Assembly: GCF_011742165.1 (NCBI RefSeq) | Contig: NZ_JAAQTO010000004.1 | Coordinates: 62,001-126,000, forward strand | DNA from: Billgrantia bachuensis | Lineage (GTDB): Bacteria > Pseudomonadota > Gammaproteobacteria > Pseudomonadales > Halomonadaceae | Direction: 5' to 3' | Length of the DNA: 64,000 nucleotides | Shown here: positions 16,653-26,074 of the stretch, one piece after another | How the letters are laid out: each line of letters begins with the position of its first letter | Position numbering within the stretch: the stretch's first letter is position 1 | Notes under the pieces: model-generated | The model's input: the letters and a program-made list of their open reading frames with translations, nothing else | Databases searched by the model: none | Told to the model about the DNA's origin: nothing | Made by a program: the position numbers and the translations under genes

Positions 16653-18881
16653 TCAACTCAGCTGCCAAAAGGGCCGAATGCCATCATGAGGGCAGAACAA
16701 CGGTTTCACGTCTTCCTGTCCGGGAATTTCCAAATGCTCAAAGCCATCCATCGCTCCATAATGGGAAAGATAAGCGTAAAAGATAGGATAGAGCCGTTCA
16801 GAATCGAATTTATCGATCTGTTGATAGGGCCATTCCTTTTCCAAGTATGGAAGCAACCATTCCATGGCCCTGCGTAGGCTCTGCCCCTGCGGCCCCTCGA
16901 AACGCCACAGGTCCTCGCCGCATGACTCAGCCAGCTGCGCCAAGTGGATCCACCCCTGCAGGTTAAAGCAACAGTAGTGGGCGGTGGTCGTACGCTTCAG
17001 TTCCTCGGTTTGACTACCGTCGGCAGCAAACTGATGCACGATGCGGAAACGACTATCCCTCAGCGTATGGCGCAGCAGCGTGTCCTCTCCGAGAAACGCG
17101 GCAATGGTGCCAACCTGCAGATCGTAGTAGGTACCATGGTTGTTCTGCGATGCGCGCTCCTTCACTCCCTGCGGGCTGGTGCGCAGCCAATGCAAGTACT
17201 TCGAAAGCCATTCCCGGAACGCATTCGATTCGCTCTGCGTCAGCTTGCTGCGTTGCTCGAGCAACCTAACGGCATCGAGAAAGTAGTAAAAATCCTTAGC
17301 CTCGATAATACCCGAGCTACTTCCCCGGTTCTTGTTCCAGCCTTTACGCACCTGAGCGTAATCGAGATGAGGTGCCATCGCAGTCTCTGGGTTCAGAAAC
17401 CAGGTACGAACGAGGTTTGCTGCATGGACGTCGTACCGCTCATCCTTGCTCACGCTACCCGCCAGGGTTAGGACGAAGGTGTCATCGTAAAGCCGCTGCA
17501 GCCGAGTGCGATCATAGTTGTCACTCATAGACTCGTACAGCCGCGTACCGGGTACACGCTTGCCGTCCTTACGTATATAAGGCAGCCCTGGGATGGGAAG
17601 CGGAATGGGCCAGAAATATGGTGCGGGGTGCCAATAGTCGTGGGGATTCTTGCTGGGAGGCAGCGTTTTCTTATCGACTACCGAATAGGGCCCACGGGAA
17701 AGTGCTTCATCCGCCGTGCTTACCAAGGTGCACTTTAACGTTTCACTTATAGTGCCACCTGATGCCATAACAGGCACATAGCAAAGGCGCGTTGCATCGT
17801 ACCTGAAATGGAACCCTTCGCCATCGAGCTTGTCGAGCAAGGCCGCAATGGCTTCATTGCGAGCCAAGCCGCGATCAACCAAACCGCTACTCCCCTTTTC
17901 GAGATGGGCCTGCCCCGAAAAAAGCCGCGCTACCCAACCCGCCTTGGCAAAGGCGCCGGCATCTTTTGAGTAATCAGGGCATGGAATATCCCACGGTTCG
18001 ATATGCCAGTGATCCCATTTACCAGGTATGCCGAGCCGCCAGAACATCTCTACCTTGGGGCGGCGGCCATAGTAACACGCCTCATCGAATTCTTCGGTGC
18101 TGTCACACCGGAAGATCATTTGCGGCTCTTCATCCGCTTTGGGTTTATAGTCCTTGTTCAGCAAGCTCTCATTATTAGGTATTCTTGCCATAGGCACGAC
18201 AAAATAAGGGCATTCGGATTGCTTTTTAACATCCGCAACGATTACTTCCCATGCCTCGGCAGTAAGAAAGCAATTACCATCCCAGGGAAGCGCCCATTTG
18301 GCATGTGTTTTTGCCTCTCGGAGGGCAGCATTCCTTGCCCCATTGTTGTTCATCACGTAGTTATTTTTATGACGATAAAGACGCATCCATATCCGGCACT
18401 GCTGCGCGGCATTCAATTGAGGGAACAACTCTCCTGTCGGCAAATATTTTCTTGGAACACCCTCATGATCCAAAGGTAAGCCTTGATACTCATCGAGGTG
18501 GAACGGGATATGGATATACTGAACGCCGGCCGATTCCAGCATGCCTATAATGGAATTTTCCTCATCAGGATCAACGATGCGATTTACGATATATCTTTTT
18601 TCGCATCCCTCCAGATCAGGCTCATTCTTCAGTATAAAATCTAAATTTTTTCGTGACTGCCCTTTCTCATGCCGAGGGACCAGATCATTGCCTATGATTC
18701 GATAAAGAACAAATTCATTCCTGAGCTGGTCAAAGCTAGATGTCTGATCTCGGTCGCCCGCTGGACAAACAGTTTTCTTTTTTTGATTTCTCCTTGCTGC
18801 GGGAGTAGTGACTTCGACTTTATATAAATATTTAACCTGTAGGACACGCTTCAATGTTTTCAAATGATTCAGCACAGTCAC
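16653..18881 (-). CDS. glycosyltransferase-like / alginate lyase fusion protein
   Basis: A 742-residue two-part protein. Residues about 53-330 look like a GT-A transferase: NEFVLYRIIGND, YIVNRIVDPDEE, NNNGARNAALREAKTHAKWALPWDGNCF (179-205), where WDGN replaces the usual DxD. Residues about 410-720 match the PL5-type alginate lyase domain: DYWHPAPYFWP (415-425), SDNYDRTRLQRLYDD, QNNHGTYYD (579-587, the NNH catalytic motif), and RTTTAHY (630-636, the arginine and tyrosine). No signal peptide is evident, which is odd for a lyase that would act in the periplasm. It lies in an operon of glycan assembly genes, so it may both build and trim a uronic-acid polymer, or use the lyase fold for another acidic glycan. 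Confidence 0.75.
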   Translation of the reverse strand: MTVLNHLKTLKRVLQVKYLYKVEVTTPAARRNQKKKTVCPAGDRDQTSSFDQLRNEFVLYRIIGNDLVPRHEKGQSRKNLDFILKNEPDLEGCEKRYIVNRIVDPDEENSIIGMLESAGVQYIHIPFHLDEYQGLPLDHEGVPRKYLPTGELFPQLNAAQQCRIWMRLYRHKNNYVMNNNGARNAALREAKTHAKWALPWDGNCFLTAEAWEVIVADVKKQSECPYFVVPMARIPNNESLLNKDYKPKADEEPQMIFRCDSTEEFDEACYYGRRPKVEMFWRLGIPGKWDHWHIEPWDIPCPDYSKDAGAFAKAGWVARLFSGQAHLEKGSSGLVDRGLARNEAIAALLDKLDGEGFHFRYDATRLCYVPVMASGGTISETLKCTLVSTADEALSRGPYSVVDKKTLPPSKNPHDYWHPAPYFWPIPLPIPGLPYIRKDGKRVPGTRLYESMSDNYDRTRLQRLYDDTFVLTLAGSVSKDERYDVHAANLVRTWFLNPETAMAPHLDYAQVRKGWNKNRGSSSGIIEAKDFYYFLDAVRLLEQRSKLTQSESNAFREWLSKYLHWLRTSPQGVKERASQNNHGTYYDLQVGTIAAFLGEDTLLRHTLRDSRFRIVHQFAADGSQTEELKRTTTAHYCCFNLQGWIHLAQLAESCGEDLWRFEGPQGQSLRRAMEWLLPYLEKEWPYQQIDKFDSERLYPIFYAYLSHYGAMDGFEHLEIPGQEDVKPLFCPHDGIRPFWQLS

Positions 18882-18894
18882 ACCTTAAACAAAG

Positions 18895-20184
18895 TCAGCA
18901 AGAACTCTTCGATATCATGAGCTGTTTCGCGACATCATTTTTTAATTGGATAAGATCTTTTTCCCAATGATCGGAAACGCTCGGGTCATAAGCTTTAAAT
19001 CTCTCAAGCCAGCTTTCGTTATAAAAACCTCCTTTCCAGAAGCGGGCCTTTAGTTCCTCAATATGGATTTTTGGTGTCACCATCTCTCTTACAAAACCAT
19101 AGTAGTCTTCTCTGATATGGTCGAGTTCGAACAACTGATACGTTTTTATTCCGCAATGAAGGAGACCAATCACCACAGAAGAGTTCGGAACCAATGCAAT
19201 ATGATCAAACTCAGGAACAATGTCATAAACGGAAACACCATTGAGAAAAGCAAAATCTCTATCTTGCGAACGTGGATGCTTTTTTATCGCAACACTTCGT
19301 ATGCCGGGATTAAGTTGGCAGTAGCTTACGACCACCTCCACTTTTTTCTGGATAAACGTGGAACTCAGATAAATAACAACATCTACTTTATCCGGTGGGA
19401 CATGAGTTATTTTCTCGAATGAGGTGGCTTTCTTCTCCCTCGGAATGACATAGGTACTTCCGTCAATCTCGGCTATCGAAGCATATATCCTTAAAGATTT
19501 ATCATTTCGTAAAACAGAGTATTCAAAATCTAAACCAGGAAAATCCTGGGTCACCTCAGCATGCTGAACATAAATTCTGGGAACACTATGCAGTTTCATT
19601 ATCATTGAGAGTGCGACGGAGATATCCGTATGATCGTTAGCAAAAATGGAAATTCTTGGCTTTGCTATTGTGCGTTCAAAATAAACAAACAATCGATAGT
19701 AAGCATTGGCAAAGCGAATAAGAAACCTTAGCGAGGTGGGATTAATTTTTATTTGACAGAGATAAACGAGACAGCAAAAATAAAAGGCTAATCTGACTAA
19801 AACATGGTGCAAATCATTCTTCCCTTTCTTGGTCGGATAAAATGAAATATTTTTTTCTTTCTCATATTCAAACAAGCCAGAGACTTCACTATTTTCCAGT
19901 ATTTCTTGAAGAAATAAAAATTCTCTTTCATTATTCCTTGTGCTACCACAATACAAAGTCTCTGGCACAGCCCCAATATAACGTTTATGCCTTGATAAAA
20001 AAAACTCTCTGAATAAATAAATTGCCGCTACCACCCGAGGTATACGTGATGTACTGAGTCGCTTGTACTTTTCTTCCGCCTCGCTTCGGACATGATATAC
20101 CGGAACATCGCCGAATCGAATAATCTTAAAGTTTCTTTCTAGCCCCTTAAAAAAAAGGCGCACGGAGCGATAAAATTTAAGCAT
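18895..20184 (-). CDS. capsule-type glycosyltransferase-like protein, poorly known
   Basis: A 429-residue protein of uncertain family. The second half looks like a GT-B or CDP-glycerol transferase-like fold: RISIFANDHTDISVALSMI, VPRIYVQHAEVTQDFPGLDFEY, then AIKKHPRSQD and HIALVPNSSVVIGLLHCGIKTYQLFE, in the style of capsule export/transfer enzymes that recognise a nucleotide donor. A hydrophobic patch at about 130-150 may touch the membrane. The base composition is far more AT-rich than that of the genes to its left. It overlaps the next gene upstream by 8 bases. Confidence 0.55.
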   Translation of the reverse strand: MLKFYRSVRLFFKGLERNFKIIRFGDVPVYHVRSEAEEKYKRLSTSRIPRVVAAIYLFREFFLSRHKRYIGAVPETLYCGSTRNNEREFLFLQEILENSEVSGLFEYEKEKNISFYPTKKGKNDLHHVLVRLAFYFCCLVYLCQIKINPTSLRFLIRFANAYYRLFVYFERTIAKPRISIFANDHTDISVALSMIMKLHSVPRIYVQHAEVTQDFPGLDFEYSVLRNDKSLRIYASIAEIDGSTYVIPREKKATSFEKITHVPPDKVDVVIYLSSTFIQKKVEVVVSYCQLNPGIRSVAIKKHPRSQDRDFAFLNGVSVYDIVPEFDHIALVPNSSVVIGLLHCGIKTYQLFELDHIREDYYGFVREMVTPKIHIEELKARFWKGGFYNESWLERFKAYDPSVSDHWEKDLIQLKNDVAKQLMISKSSC

Positions 20185-21718
20185 CGCCGTGATTCGCGAC
20201 TATATTCATCAACGTCTGCCCTACATCCAAGGCAACTCCCCCGTTTTTTGCGACTTCTGCAGCGAAAATTTTTCCTATGAATCCAGCGGAAATGAAGAAC
20301 ACTACGCCAGGGCCCGACAGTCCTCTAATCTGCTCAATGTAATCTTCGTAGACATATGGCAAAGGCTGCGCAGCTTCCGAATAACTAAATTTTTCAGCCT
20401 TCAGGAGCCGATGTGTTGGCAATTCGATATACGAAGCATGCTGCAGATCTGAGAAAACACGCTGCAAATATTCTTTCTTCGCCCCTGAAATAAAAACAAC
20501 GTGCCGGGCAAGGCTTGACAACCGATCAATAAAACCTTTATCAAACAAATAGAGATTAATTTGACCTTCAGTTATATAAGATTCGCCTCTATACTCTGAT
20601 AAATAACCATGACAAAGCGTGAACAACCTACAGAGCAGGGCGTTATTAAAAATGCTGTAGTCCCGATTAATGCTAAGTTCGTCAATAAATCTGAACACAC
20701 TGGGAATACCAACAATATCATGTTGGCGCATGCTTCGTCTGAAATCTTCTTGGATCTTTTCTCTCAAATCAGTGGCCAGAACCTCTCCCCACCAATGAAG
20801 CTCTTGTCGCTCCATATCGAACGCACAAGGCAAAGCATCAGGAAATCCATACCCTTCACCATCATTCAGCCGAACAAAAGAGTAAGAATCTTCTTGCCTT
20901 ATTGTCTCTTCCAGTTCATTTTTTAGCTTATGATACTTGCTTGCCTCAATATAAAAATCAAGCATATTCTGCTTTACAGGAATAGCACTGAAGAGCGGCA
21001 ACAAGTATTCTTCATATTCTTTTGAAAGAGCTTTTTCCAATTGGCAGAATTCAGTCTCAAGCTCTTTGTATTTTAACTTGCAATTTTTTTCAACCTGGGA
21101 CTCCCAATACTTTACTTTGACTAAAGCAGCAGGAGTCATTTCATTTAAATACTGCTTCTTTAAATTATTGAAAACAGCACATTCCCTTTCAACTGAAGCC
21201 CTACGCAACACCTTAAGCACTTGATGAACAGTAATCTTATCCATCAGCCCTGCACGTGAGAAAGCATTATATGCTTGAGAAGAAGGAACTTTTTTAACGA
21301 TAAATGTTATCAGCAAGCGTCTATAGTCACTCTCATTCTTCAGCTTCCCTCTGTTTTTGCTATAGAAAGTAATAAATTCCTCCACCTTAGCAATCGAAAC
21401 AGGTGATGGTGACGACAAACCTTCACAAAGACTAACTAAATATTTTATTTCTGCGCTAGAAAGCTCATCCTTATGTTTGGCTATAAGATCGTAAATAGGG
21501 TTTCGCCTATTACTTAAATATAAAAGAGATTGCCATAAAATATTTTCGGAAATGAAAACTTTTTTTTGAAGAGAAGAAAAAAGCTGCACTGGATCGGAGC
21601 TTTTTTCAAGTGCTTTTGCAACTCGAACTGACCTTTTACTGTTTAAAATGTTTGCGACCGCCTTGTAATGGCGGTAGGCAACCCTCAACCTACTTTTAAA
21701 AAAACCCAACAAATCCAT
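20177..21718 (-). CDS. GT-D fold glycosyltransferase-like protein
   Basis: A 513-residue protein. Residues about 1-270 are helical and charged, with no known motif. From about residue 280 the sequence SYSFVRLNDGEGYGF matches the S-x-x-R-x-x-D-G-E signature of GT-D fold (DUF1792-like) transferases, followed by DIVGIPSVFRF, LCHGYL, and a C-terminal GPGVVFFISAGFIGKIFAAEVAKNGGVALDVGQ typical of that fold. It would transfer a sugar from a nucleotide donor inside the cell. AT-rich; about 176 bases of AT-rich DNA separate it from the TPR gene upstream. Confidence 0.65.
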   Translation of the reverse strand: MDLLGFFKSRLRVAYRHYKAVANILNSKRSVRVAKALEKSSDPVQLFSSLQKKVFISENILWQSLLYLSNRRNPIYDLIAKHKDELSSAEIKYLVSLCEGLSSPSPVSIAKVEEFITFYSKNRGKLKNESDYRRLLITFIVKKVPSSQAYNAFSRAGLMDKITVHQVLKVLRRASVERECAVFNNLKKQYLNEMTPAALVKVKYWESQVEKNCKLKYKELETEFCQLEKALSKEYEEYLLPLFSAIPVKQNMLDFYIEASKYHKLKNELEETIRQEDSYSFVRLNDGEGYGFPDALPCAFDMERQELHWWGEVLATDLREKIQEDFRRSMRQHDIVGIPSVFRFIDELSINRDYSIFNNALLCRLFTLCHGYLSEYRGESYITEGQINLYLFDKGFIDRLSSLARHVVFISGAKKEYLQRVFSDLQHASYIELPTHRLLKAEKFSYSEAAQPLPYVYEDYIEQIRGLSGPGVVFFISAGFIGKIFAAEVAKNGGVALDVGQTLMNIVANHGDA

Positions 21719-21894
21719 TACAAGGCTGTCCCTGTCACCATAGCAGCTTAAATTTTTAAAAAAGCAAGAAAAAATCAGCGAGACTCTCGTGAGATCCCAC
21801 TTTTTTACTAGCTCATATTTATTGTTTTTAAGCTCTATTCTACTTAATGAAACAAATACTAATTACCCAAATCAAGTTCGACCATATGGATTTC
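21719..21894. promoter_or_regulatory. AT-rich gap between the TPR-transferase and GT-D genes
   Basis: This 176-base stretch is very AT-rich with runs of A and T and holds no open frame of note. It could carry an internal promoter or an MvaT/H-NS-type binding region. No specific element was identified. Confidence 0.3.
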
Positions 21895-23802
21895 TTACAT
21901 ATCTGATTCTCTTTCAGCGACACTAACAACTTCTATTGGCTTTCTTTTCCTACAATCCAACCCGGCTATTTGTTCGTTTAAGTAATGGACAGTTTCTTCT
22001 ACTACTTTTTGTTTAGAAGATTCCTCGGGAATAGAAATAATAGTTGCATTTGAATGCCAAATATCATATCCGCTTTTCTGTCGCCGCCATGTAGTATTAC
22101 GACTAGTGGAAGTTAATAGGACAGGAACACCACAAGCTGCGGCAAGTTCTCCTGTAGTCGTAAAAGGACTAATCACATAATCCAGACACGAAATTAGCGC
22201 AAGTTGGTTTTCAAAATCGTCTACAAGATCTAGATCTTTGGGAACATGGATATCAATATGCTGGCGTAGAAAAGCAATTTCACCTTCTGTCACCCCAGGC
22301 TGAAGCAGCCAAAATTCGCAATTTGGTATGTCTTTAAGTGAAACTAGCTGATTTACAGTAAAGTAGTGCTTATTCCTAGCAACAGTTTGGAGCATACTAC
22401 GCCAAGCCAGTCCTATCCTAACCTTTTTTGTGGGTTCAAGCTGCTCACTCCAATAGCTCACCAAAGCTTCGCATGGCTGCAATGAATTCTTAGAGGTCGG
22501 AAAGCTGTCAAAATTTGGTCTGACATCAGCTAAAGTATCAAGAATAGAACAAACTACTTCATATTTACTTGATTCCTCTAATACATTATCTGTCACGCAC
22601 TGGAATAAAACTGCATCTGGTATTTTTGTTCTGTCCAGCATATTCTCAACAAATTCCCGTCTCCTGCGCGGCACGGGAATAAATGATATGTGAGGGAAAC
22701 TCCTACTCATTACACTTTCAAGACGCGGGTCACACGTCATGGTTACTTTTAAGAACTTATCTGCTATGTCATTATATAGCGTTGAAAACCTTATTTCATC
22801 TCCTGGACCACCTTCTAATAAAATAAGGGCTTTTTTAAACTTATTGGCTGAATCGCATATGTTTAATTCTTCAGGAGGATGGGGCATGCTAAAGGCCTTT
22901 GCCATCGCTCTGCTTACAGGTCTTTTACGATATAATAGATAAGAATCTCTTAACCGTCCTTGGGCTTGCAAAACGTCAAGCATAAGGGAAGAAAATACAG
23001 TAGCTTTCTTTCCGATAGCTTCCAGCAAGCTCTCAGCTCGATCGGATTTACCATATTCTAACAAACAGCGCGCAAGCCCTACTACTGCACTGCGACCAAC
23101 TGCTGGCTCTACCAAAAGGCTACAATATAAATCCTCTGCATCCTTTAGCTTTCCATCCGCTTCAAGTGCTTTAGCTTTTTCTATTTTCAACTGACCAGCG
23201 ACCAAAGCTAACTTTGCGGTATACTTCAATGCTGAAATTGCAGCCAAACCTACTTCACACAACTCTACCGATTCTGCAAAAAGCTCAGCGTCATAAAGAT
23301 ATTCTGCGCATTCTAAGCATATTACGGGATCGTAATTGTAGTTGCGTGCGTATGCAATTGCTGTGATACGTGAAGCCTCTTTAGGCTTATAACCTAGAGC
23401 ACGAAGCTGTTTTAGAGAAGGAACATCCAGTGGATATTTTTCAAGCGTAGAAAGAGTAACAGACAACGATTCTTTAAGTTTTCCTAAATTTCCAAGCAGC
23501 ACGCCTTTCAACTGCAAAGCCCGTCGGTTCTCACTATCCAATTCAAGTATTCCTTCGACCAACGATAATGAAGCTTCAAGCTGCCAAGCACTTAGAAGCC
23601 TCTTGGCTTCTGCTAGCATGCCAGGAATAGGATCCACCTTTTTTGGAGTTGGTTGGCCTAAAACTTTCTTGAACTTTCTGATTTTTCGTCGTATCTCAAT
23701 TCTGACTTGTTCCGGCAAAGAGCATCGATACATCTGGCGAATCATTCCAATCTCTTCCACCTTAGGACTTAACTCTTTCATTTCTTTCTCCTTCATATCC
23801 AA
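21895..23802 (-). CDS. TPR-repeat protein with GT9/GT41-like C-terminal domain
   Basis: A 635-residue protein. Residues about 60-300 form helical repeats of TPR type (for example LSAWQLEASLSLVEGILELDSENRRALQLKGVLLGNLGKLKES). Residues about 320-600 look like the nucleotide-sugar half of a GT-B enzyme: LILLEGGPGDEIRFSTLY, KVRIGLAWRSM, and CLDYVISPFTTTGELAAACGVPVLLT. This layout recalls TPR-linked O-glycosyltransferases, which modify proteins such as flagellin or surface proteins. Its place next to the pseudaminic acid genes makes it a candidate to transfer that sugar; this is inference. AT-rich. Confidence 0.68.
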   Translation of the reverse strand: MDMKEKEMKELSPKVEEIGMIRQMYRCSLPEQVRIEIRRKIRKFKKVLGQPTPKKVDPIPGMLAEAKRLLSAWQLEASLSLVEGILELDSENRRALQLKGVLLGNLGKLKESLSVTLSTLEKYPLDVPSLKQLRALGYKPKEASRITAIAYARNYNYDPVICLECAEYLYDAELFAESVELCEVGLAAISALKYTAKLALVAGQLKIEKAKALEADGKLKDAEDLYCSLLVEPAVGRSAVVGLARCLLEYGKSDRAESLLEAIGKKATVFSSLMLDVLQAQGRLRDSYLLYRKRPVSRAMAKAFSMPHPPEELNICDSANKFKKALILLEGGPGDEIRFSTLYNDIADKFLKVTMTCDPRLESVMSRSFPHISFIPVPRRRREFVENMLDRTKIPDAVLFQCVTDNVLEESSKYEVVCSILDTLADVRPNFDSFPTSKNSLQPCEALVSYWSEQLEPTKKVRIGLAWRSMLQTVARNKHYFTVNQLVSLKDIPNCEFWLLQPGVTEGEIAFLRQHIDIHVPKDLDLVDDFENQLALISCLDYVISPFTTTGELAAACGVPVLLTSTSRNTTWRRQKSGYDIWHSNATIISIPEESSKQKVVEETVHYLNEQIAGLDCRKRKPIEVVSVAERESDM

Positions 23803-23912
23803 ACAGCTTCCTTTTTGTTTAACTTGGATTTGGCATCCACAAATGCGCCTATCTCTATACTAGCAAAAATCTTTTCAATTAAATTTGTAATATACGAAAT
23901 TCATATATATTT

Positions 23913-25010
23913 TCAATTTAATTTAATTTTCTCCAACCACCTTTTTCTTATGAAATTTTTATAAAAAGGCCTTATTACTTTTTTGTAGTTTAGATCGATA
24001 AATTCATTGAGGGCTTCGTAAGCTTCAAATTGATTATCTATCTGGCTTCTTAAAAATGAACAAATATTATGATCTAGCTGCATGTTAATTGTCGAATCGA
24101 GCTCTCTCAAGGAAGGAAAGCATCCTACAGAAGTGCCCGTTGTTAAGAAAAAACCGTAGGACCTCACATCTTCAACTATTAAAACAGAAGGCTTTCTATT
24201 TCTTAGGAAATGTATGTGCCCATGCAACCGATAGCCAACATGCAAATCTACATTTTTGTACACTTCTAAATTTTCAACCTCACCAGAAAGCTCAAGAGTT
24301 TTGTATCCTAACGCTTCGGCCGCCTCTATAATCAACTTATCGTTATTGTTTTTTCTGCTATGAAGCGAAATATATAGCTCTGCCGAGCCAAACTCTTCCT
24401 TTAAACTCTTGAGTATTCTTATTGCCTGCTTGTTATAAATGGGGCTATGTTGAACTGTAAAAACTATAGATTTTATATCTTTAATCCTTTTACCATGCAC
24501 ACCGATCATCTCTGGATCGTAAAGAGCCATATCGCCACTATAAACACTAGGTATGTCGTGTTTTTTTAACAACGCAATAATTAGTTCGTCACGACAATGC
24601 AATGCGCCATGTTTTTTTGTAATTCTCTCCAAAAAATGTAGTGTTTCGTTGCTATATTCAAAATTATCAAATACGTTTAAATATACGCCTGGATACTGAA
24701 ACGAGCAGCCAATGGGAAAAAAGTTTTTAATTTGGCTCAGATCGCTATAAAGATTATAAAACTTCGGATATGTTTTATTAGCAACTGAAAAACCTGGAGC
24801 AAGTATGCTTTTTATATTTTCTTGGATTTCATCCAAATTTTTCTTTCTGAAATAAACGCTCGGCGCATAATTCTTATCGAGAGATTTTGCTATTTTCAAA
24901 GCCGAATGGCTTATTAAGTTATCCCCTACGTTTCTTGATTTTTTCTCCGGATATGTTGTTAACAATATATCAACTTTACCCTTGCAGTTACTTAAATATT
25001 TTTTTATCAT
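23913..25010 (-). CDS. polysaccharide pyruvyl transferase family protein
   Basis: A 365-residue PF04230-family protein: RNVGDNLISHSALKI at the N terminus (the GD motif), SILAPGFSV, then HCRDELIIALLKKH, SGDMALYDPEM, and near the end DLHVGYRLHGHIHFLRNRKPSVLI, the R-x-H-G motif. AT-rich like its left neighbours. It lies just downstream of pseI (11-base gap), so it is cotranscribed with the pseudaminic acid pathway and may modify the same glycan. A pyruvylating activity is not proven by sequence. Confidence 0.8.
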   Translation of the reverse strand: MIKKYLSNCKGKVDILLTTYPEKKSRNVGDNLISHSALKIAKSLDKNYAPSVYFRKKNLDEIQENIKSILAPGFSVANKTYPKFYNLYSDLSQIKNFFPIGCSFQYPGVYLNVFDNFEYSNETLHFLERITKKHGALHCRDELIIALLKKHDIPSVYSGDMALYDPEMIGVHGKRIKDIKSIVFTVQHSPIYNKQAIRILKSLKEEFGSAELYISLHSRKNNNDKLIIEAAEALGYKTLELSGEVENLEVYKNVDLHVGYRLHGHIHFLRNRKPSVLIVEDVRSYGFFLTTGTSVGCFPSLRELDSTINMQLDHNICSFLRSQIDNQFEAYEALNEFIDLNYKKVIRPFYKNFIRKRWLEKIKLN

Positions 25011-25021
25011 TGCCTTGGCTT

Positions 25022-26074
25022 TTATTTCACTAATGATGAATTCAGTGGTGTTCCTGCAGAAATTTCTTTGACAGCAGTTTTCCCCAGCACATCCTTAAGG
25101 TATTTAGGCTCCATACCGAATCCAGGACGAATGCTTTTAATATTTTTCTGAGTAAAACACTCTCCCTTTTGTACGCCCTGAACAACGTATAACGAGCGCC
25201 GAAACTGAGCATTTCCCGTCTCACTCGACTTTCTTCCGTAATCTACTTTCCCCATCGCACTCCATGCCGTCTTGCTATCGCGGCACAATTCAGCGAGTTC
25301 CTTGGGTTCCAGCGAGAAACTGTCGTCTGGCCCACCCCCGTTGCGATCAAGAGTGAAGTGCTTCTCGATAAGGCTTGCACCCAAGGCGACGCTGGTGATG
25401 GCCGTAGTATTATCCAGGGTGTGATCCGACAGCCCCGTCACCAAACCGAAGCGCTCTACCATGTCGGGTATTGTGCGCAGATTGTAATCTTCGGCGGGAG
25501 CCGGATAGCCGCTTACGCAATGTAAGATAGCCAGTTGTTTGCAGCCGGCACCGCGGGCAGCGTCTATGGCTTCCTGAATTTCTTCCGCATCGGCCATACC
25601 TGTCGAGATGATCATCGGCTTGCCAGTCTTGGCAACGTACTCGATCAAGGGCAGGTCCACGGCTTCGAATGATGCGATCTTGTAAGCGGGAGCGCCCAAG
25701 CTTTCGAGCAGGTCGACAGCCGTGGTATCGAAGGGGGAACTGAAGATGGTGATGCCAAGCTCACGGGCGCGTGCGAAGAGTGGCTCATGCCATTCCCACG
25801 GCATGTGAGCTTCTTCATAGAGCTCATACAATGTCCGACCGTCCCACAAGCCACCTTTTATTTTAAAATCGTCGCTGTCACAGTCGAGGGTTATCGTATC
25901 GGGGCGGTAGGTTTGTAGCTTCACCGCATCTGCACCCGCTTTCTTGGCTTCTTCGATGATGCGTAGTGCGGTTTCGAGCTTTCCGTTATGGTTGGCGGAA
26001 AGTTCAGCGATGATATATGGAGGCTGATCCGCAGCAATTCTGCGCCCGTCAATTTCAATAAACGGTATGGTCAT
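25022..26074 (-). CDS. pseI: pseudaminic acid synthase
   Basis: A 350-residue NeuB-family enzyme that condenses phosphoenolpyruvate with 2,4-diacetamido-2,4,6-trideoxy-L-altrose to give pseudaminic acid. Seen: PPYIIAELSANHNG, the long TIM barrel with ADAVKLQTYRPDTITL, IASFEAVDLPLI, GLSDHT and EKHFTLDR, and a C-terminal antifreeze (SAF) domain from about residue 290 (RRSLYVVQGVQKGECFTQKNIKSIRPG). The WDGRTLYELYEEAHMPWEWHE stretch is the PseI variant rather than sialic acid synthase. It overlaps pseH by four bases and is the last step before CMP activation. Confidence 0.93.
   Translation of the reverse strand: MTIPFIEIDGRRIAADQPPYIIAELSANHNGKLETALRIIEEAKKAGADAVKLQTYRPDTITLDCDSDDFKIKGGLWDGRTLYELYEEAHMPWEWHEPLFARARELGITIFSSPFDTTAVDLLESLGAPAYKIASFEAVDLPLIEYVAKTGKPMIISTGMADAEEIQEAIDAARGAGCKQLAILHCVSGYPAPAEDYNLRTIPDMVERFGLVTGLSDHTLDNTTAITSVALGASLIEKHFTLDRNGGGPDDSFSLEPKELAELCRDSKTAWSAMGKVDYGRKSSETGNAQFRRSLYVVQGVQKGECFTQKNIKSIRPGFGMEPKYLKDVLGKTAVKEISAGTPLNSSLVK

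Noticed and set aside
25900..25915. JUMPstart/ops-like GGCGGTAG
   Set aside because: The octamer occurs inside the pseI coding sequence on the opposite strand to transcription and without the rest of the JUMPstart element.
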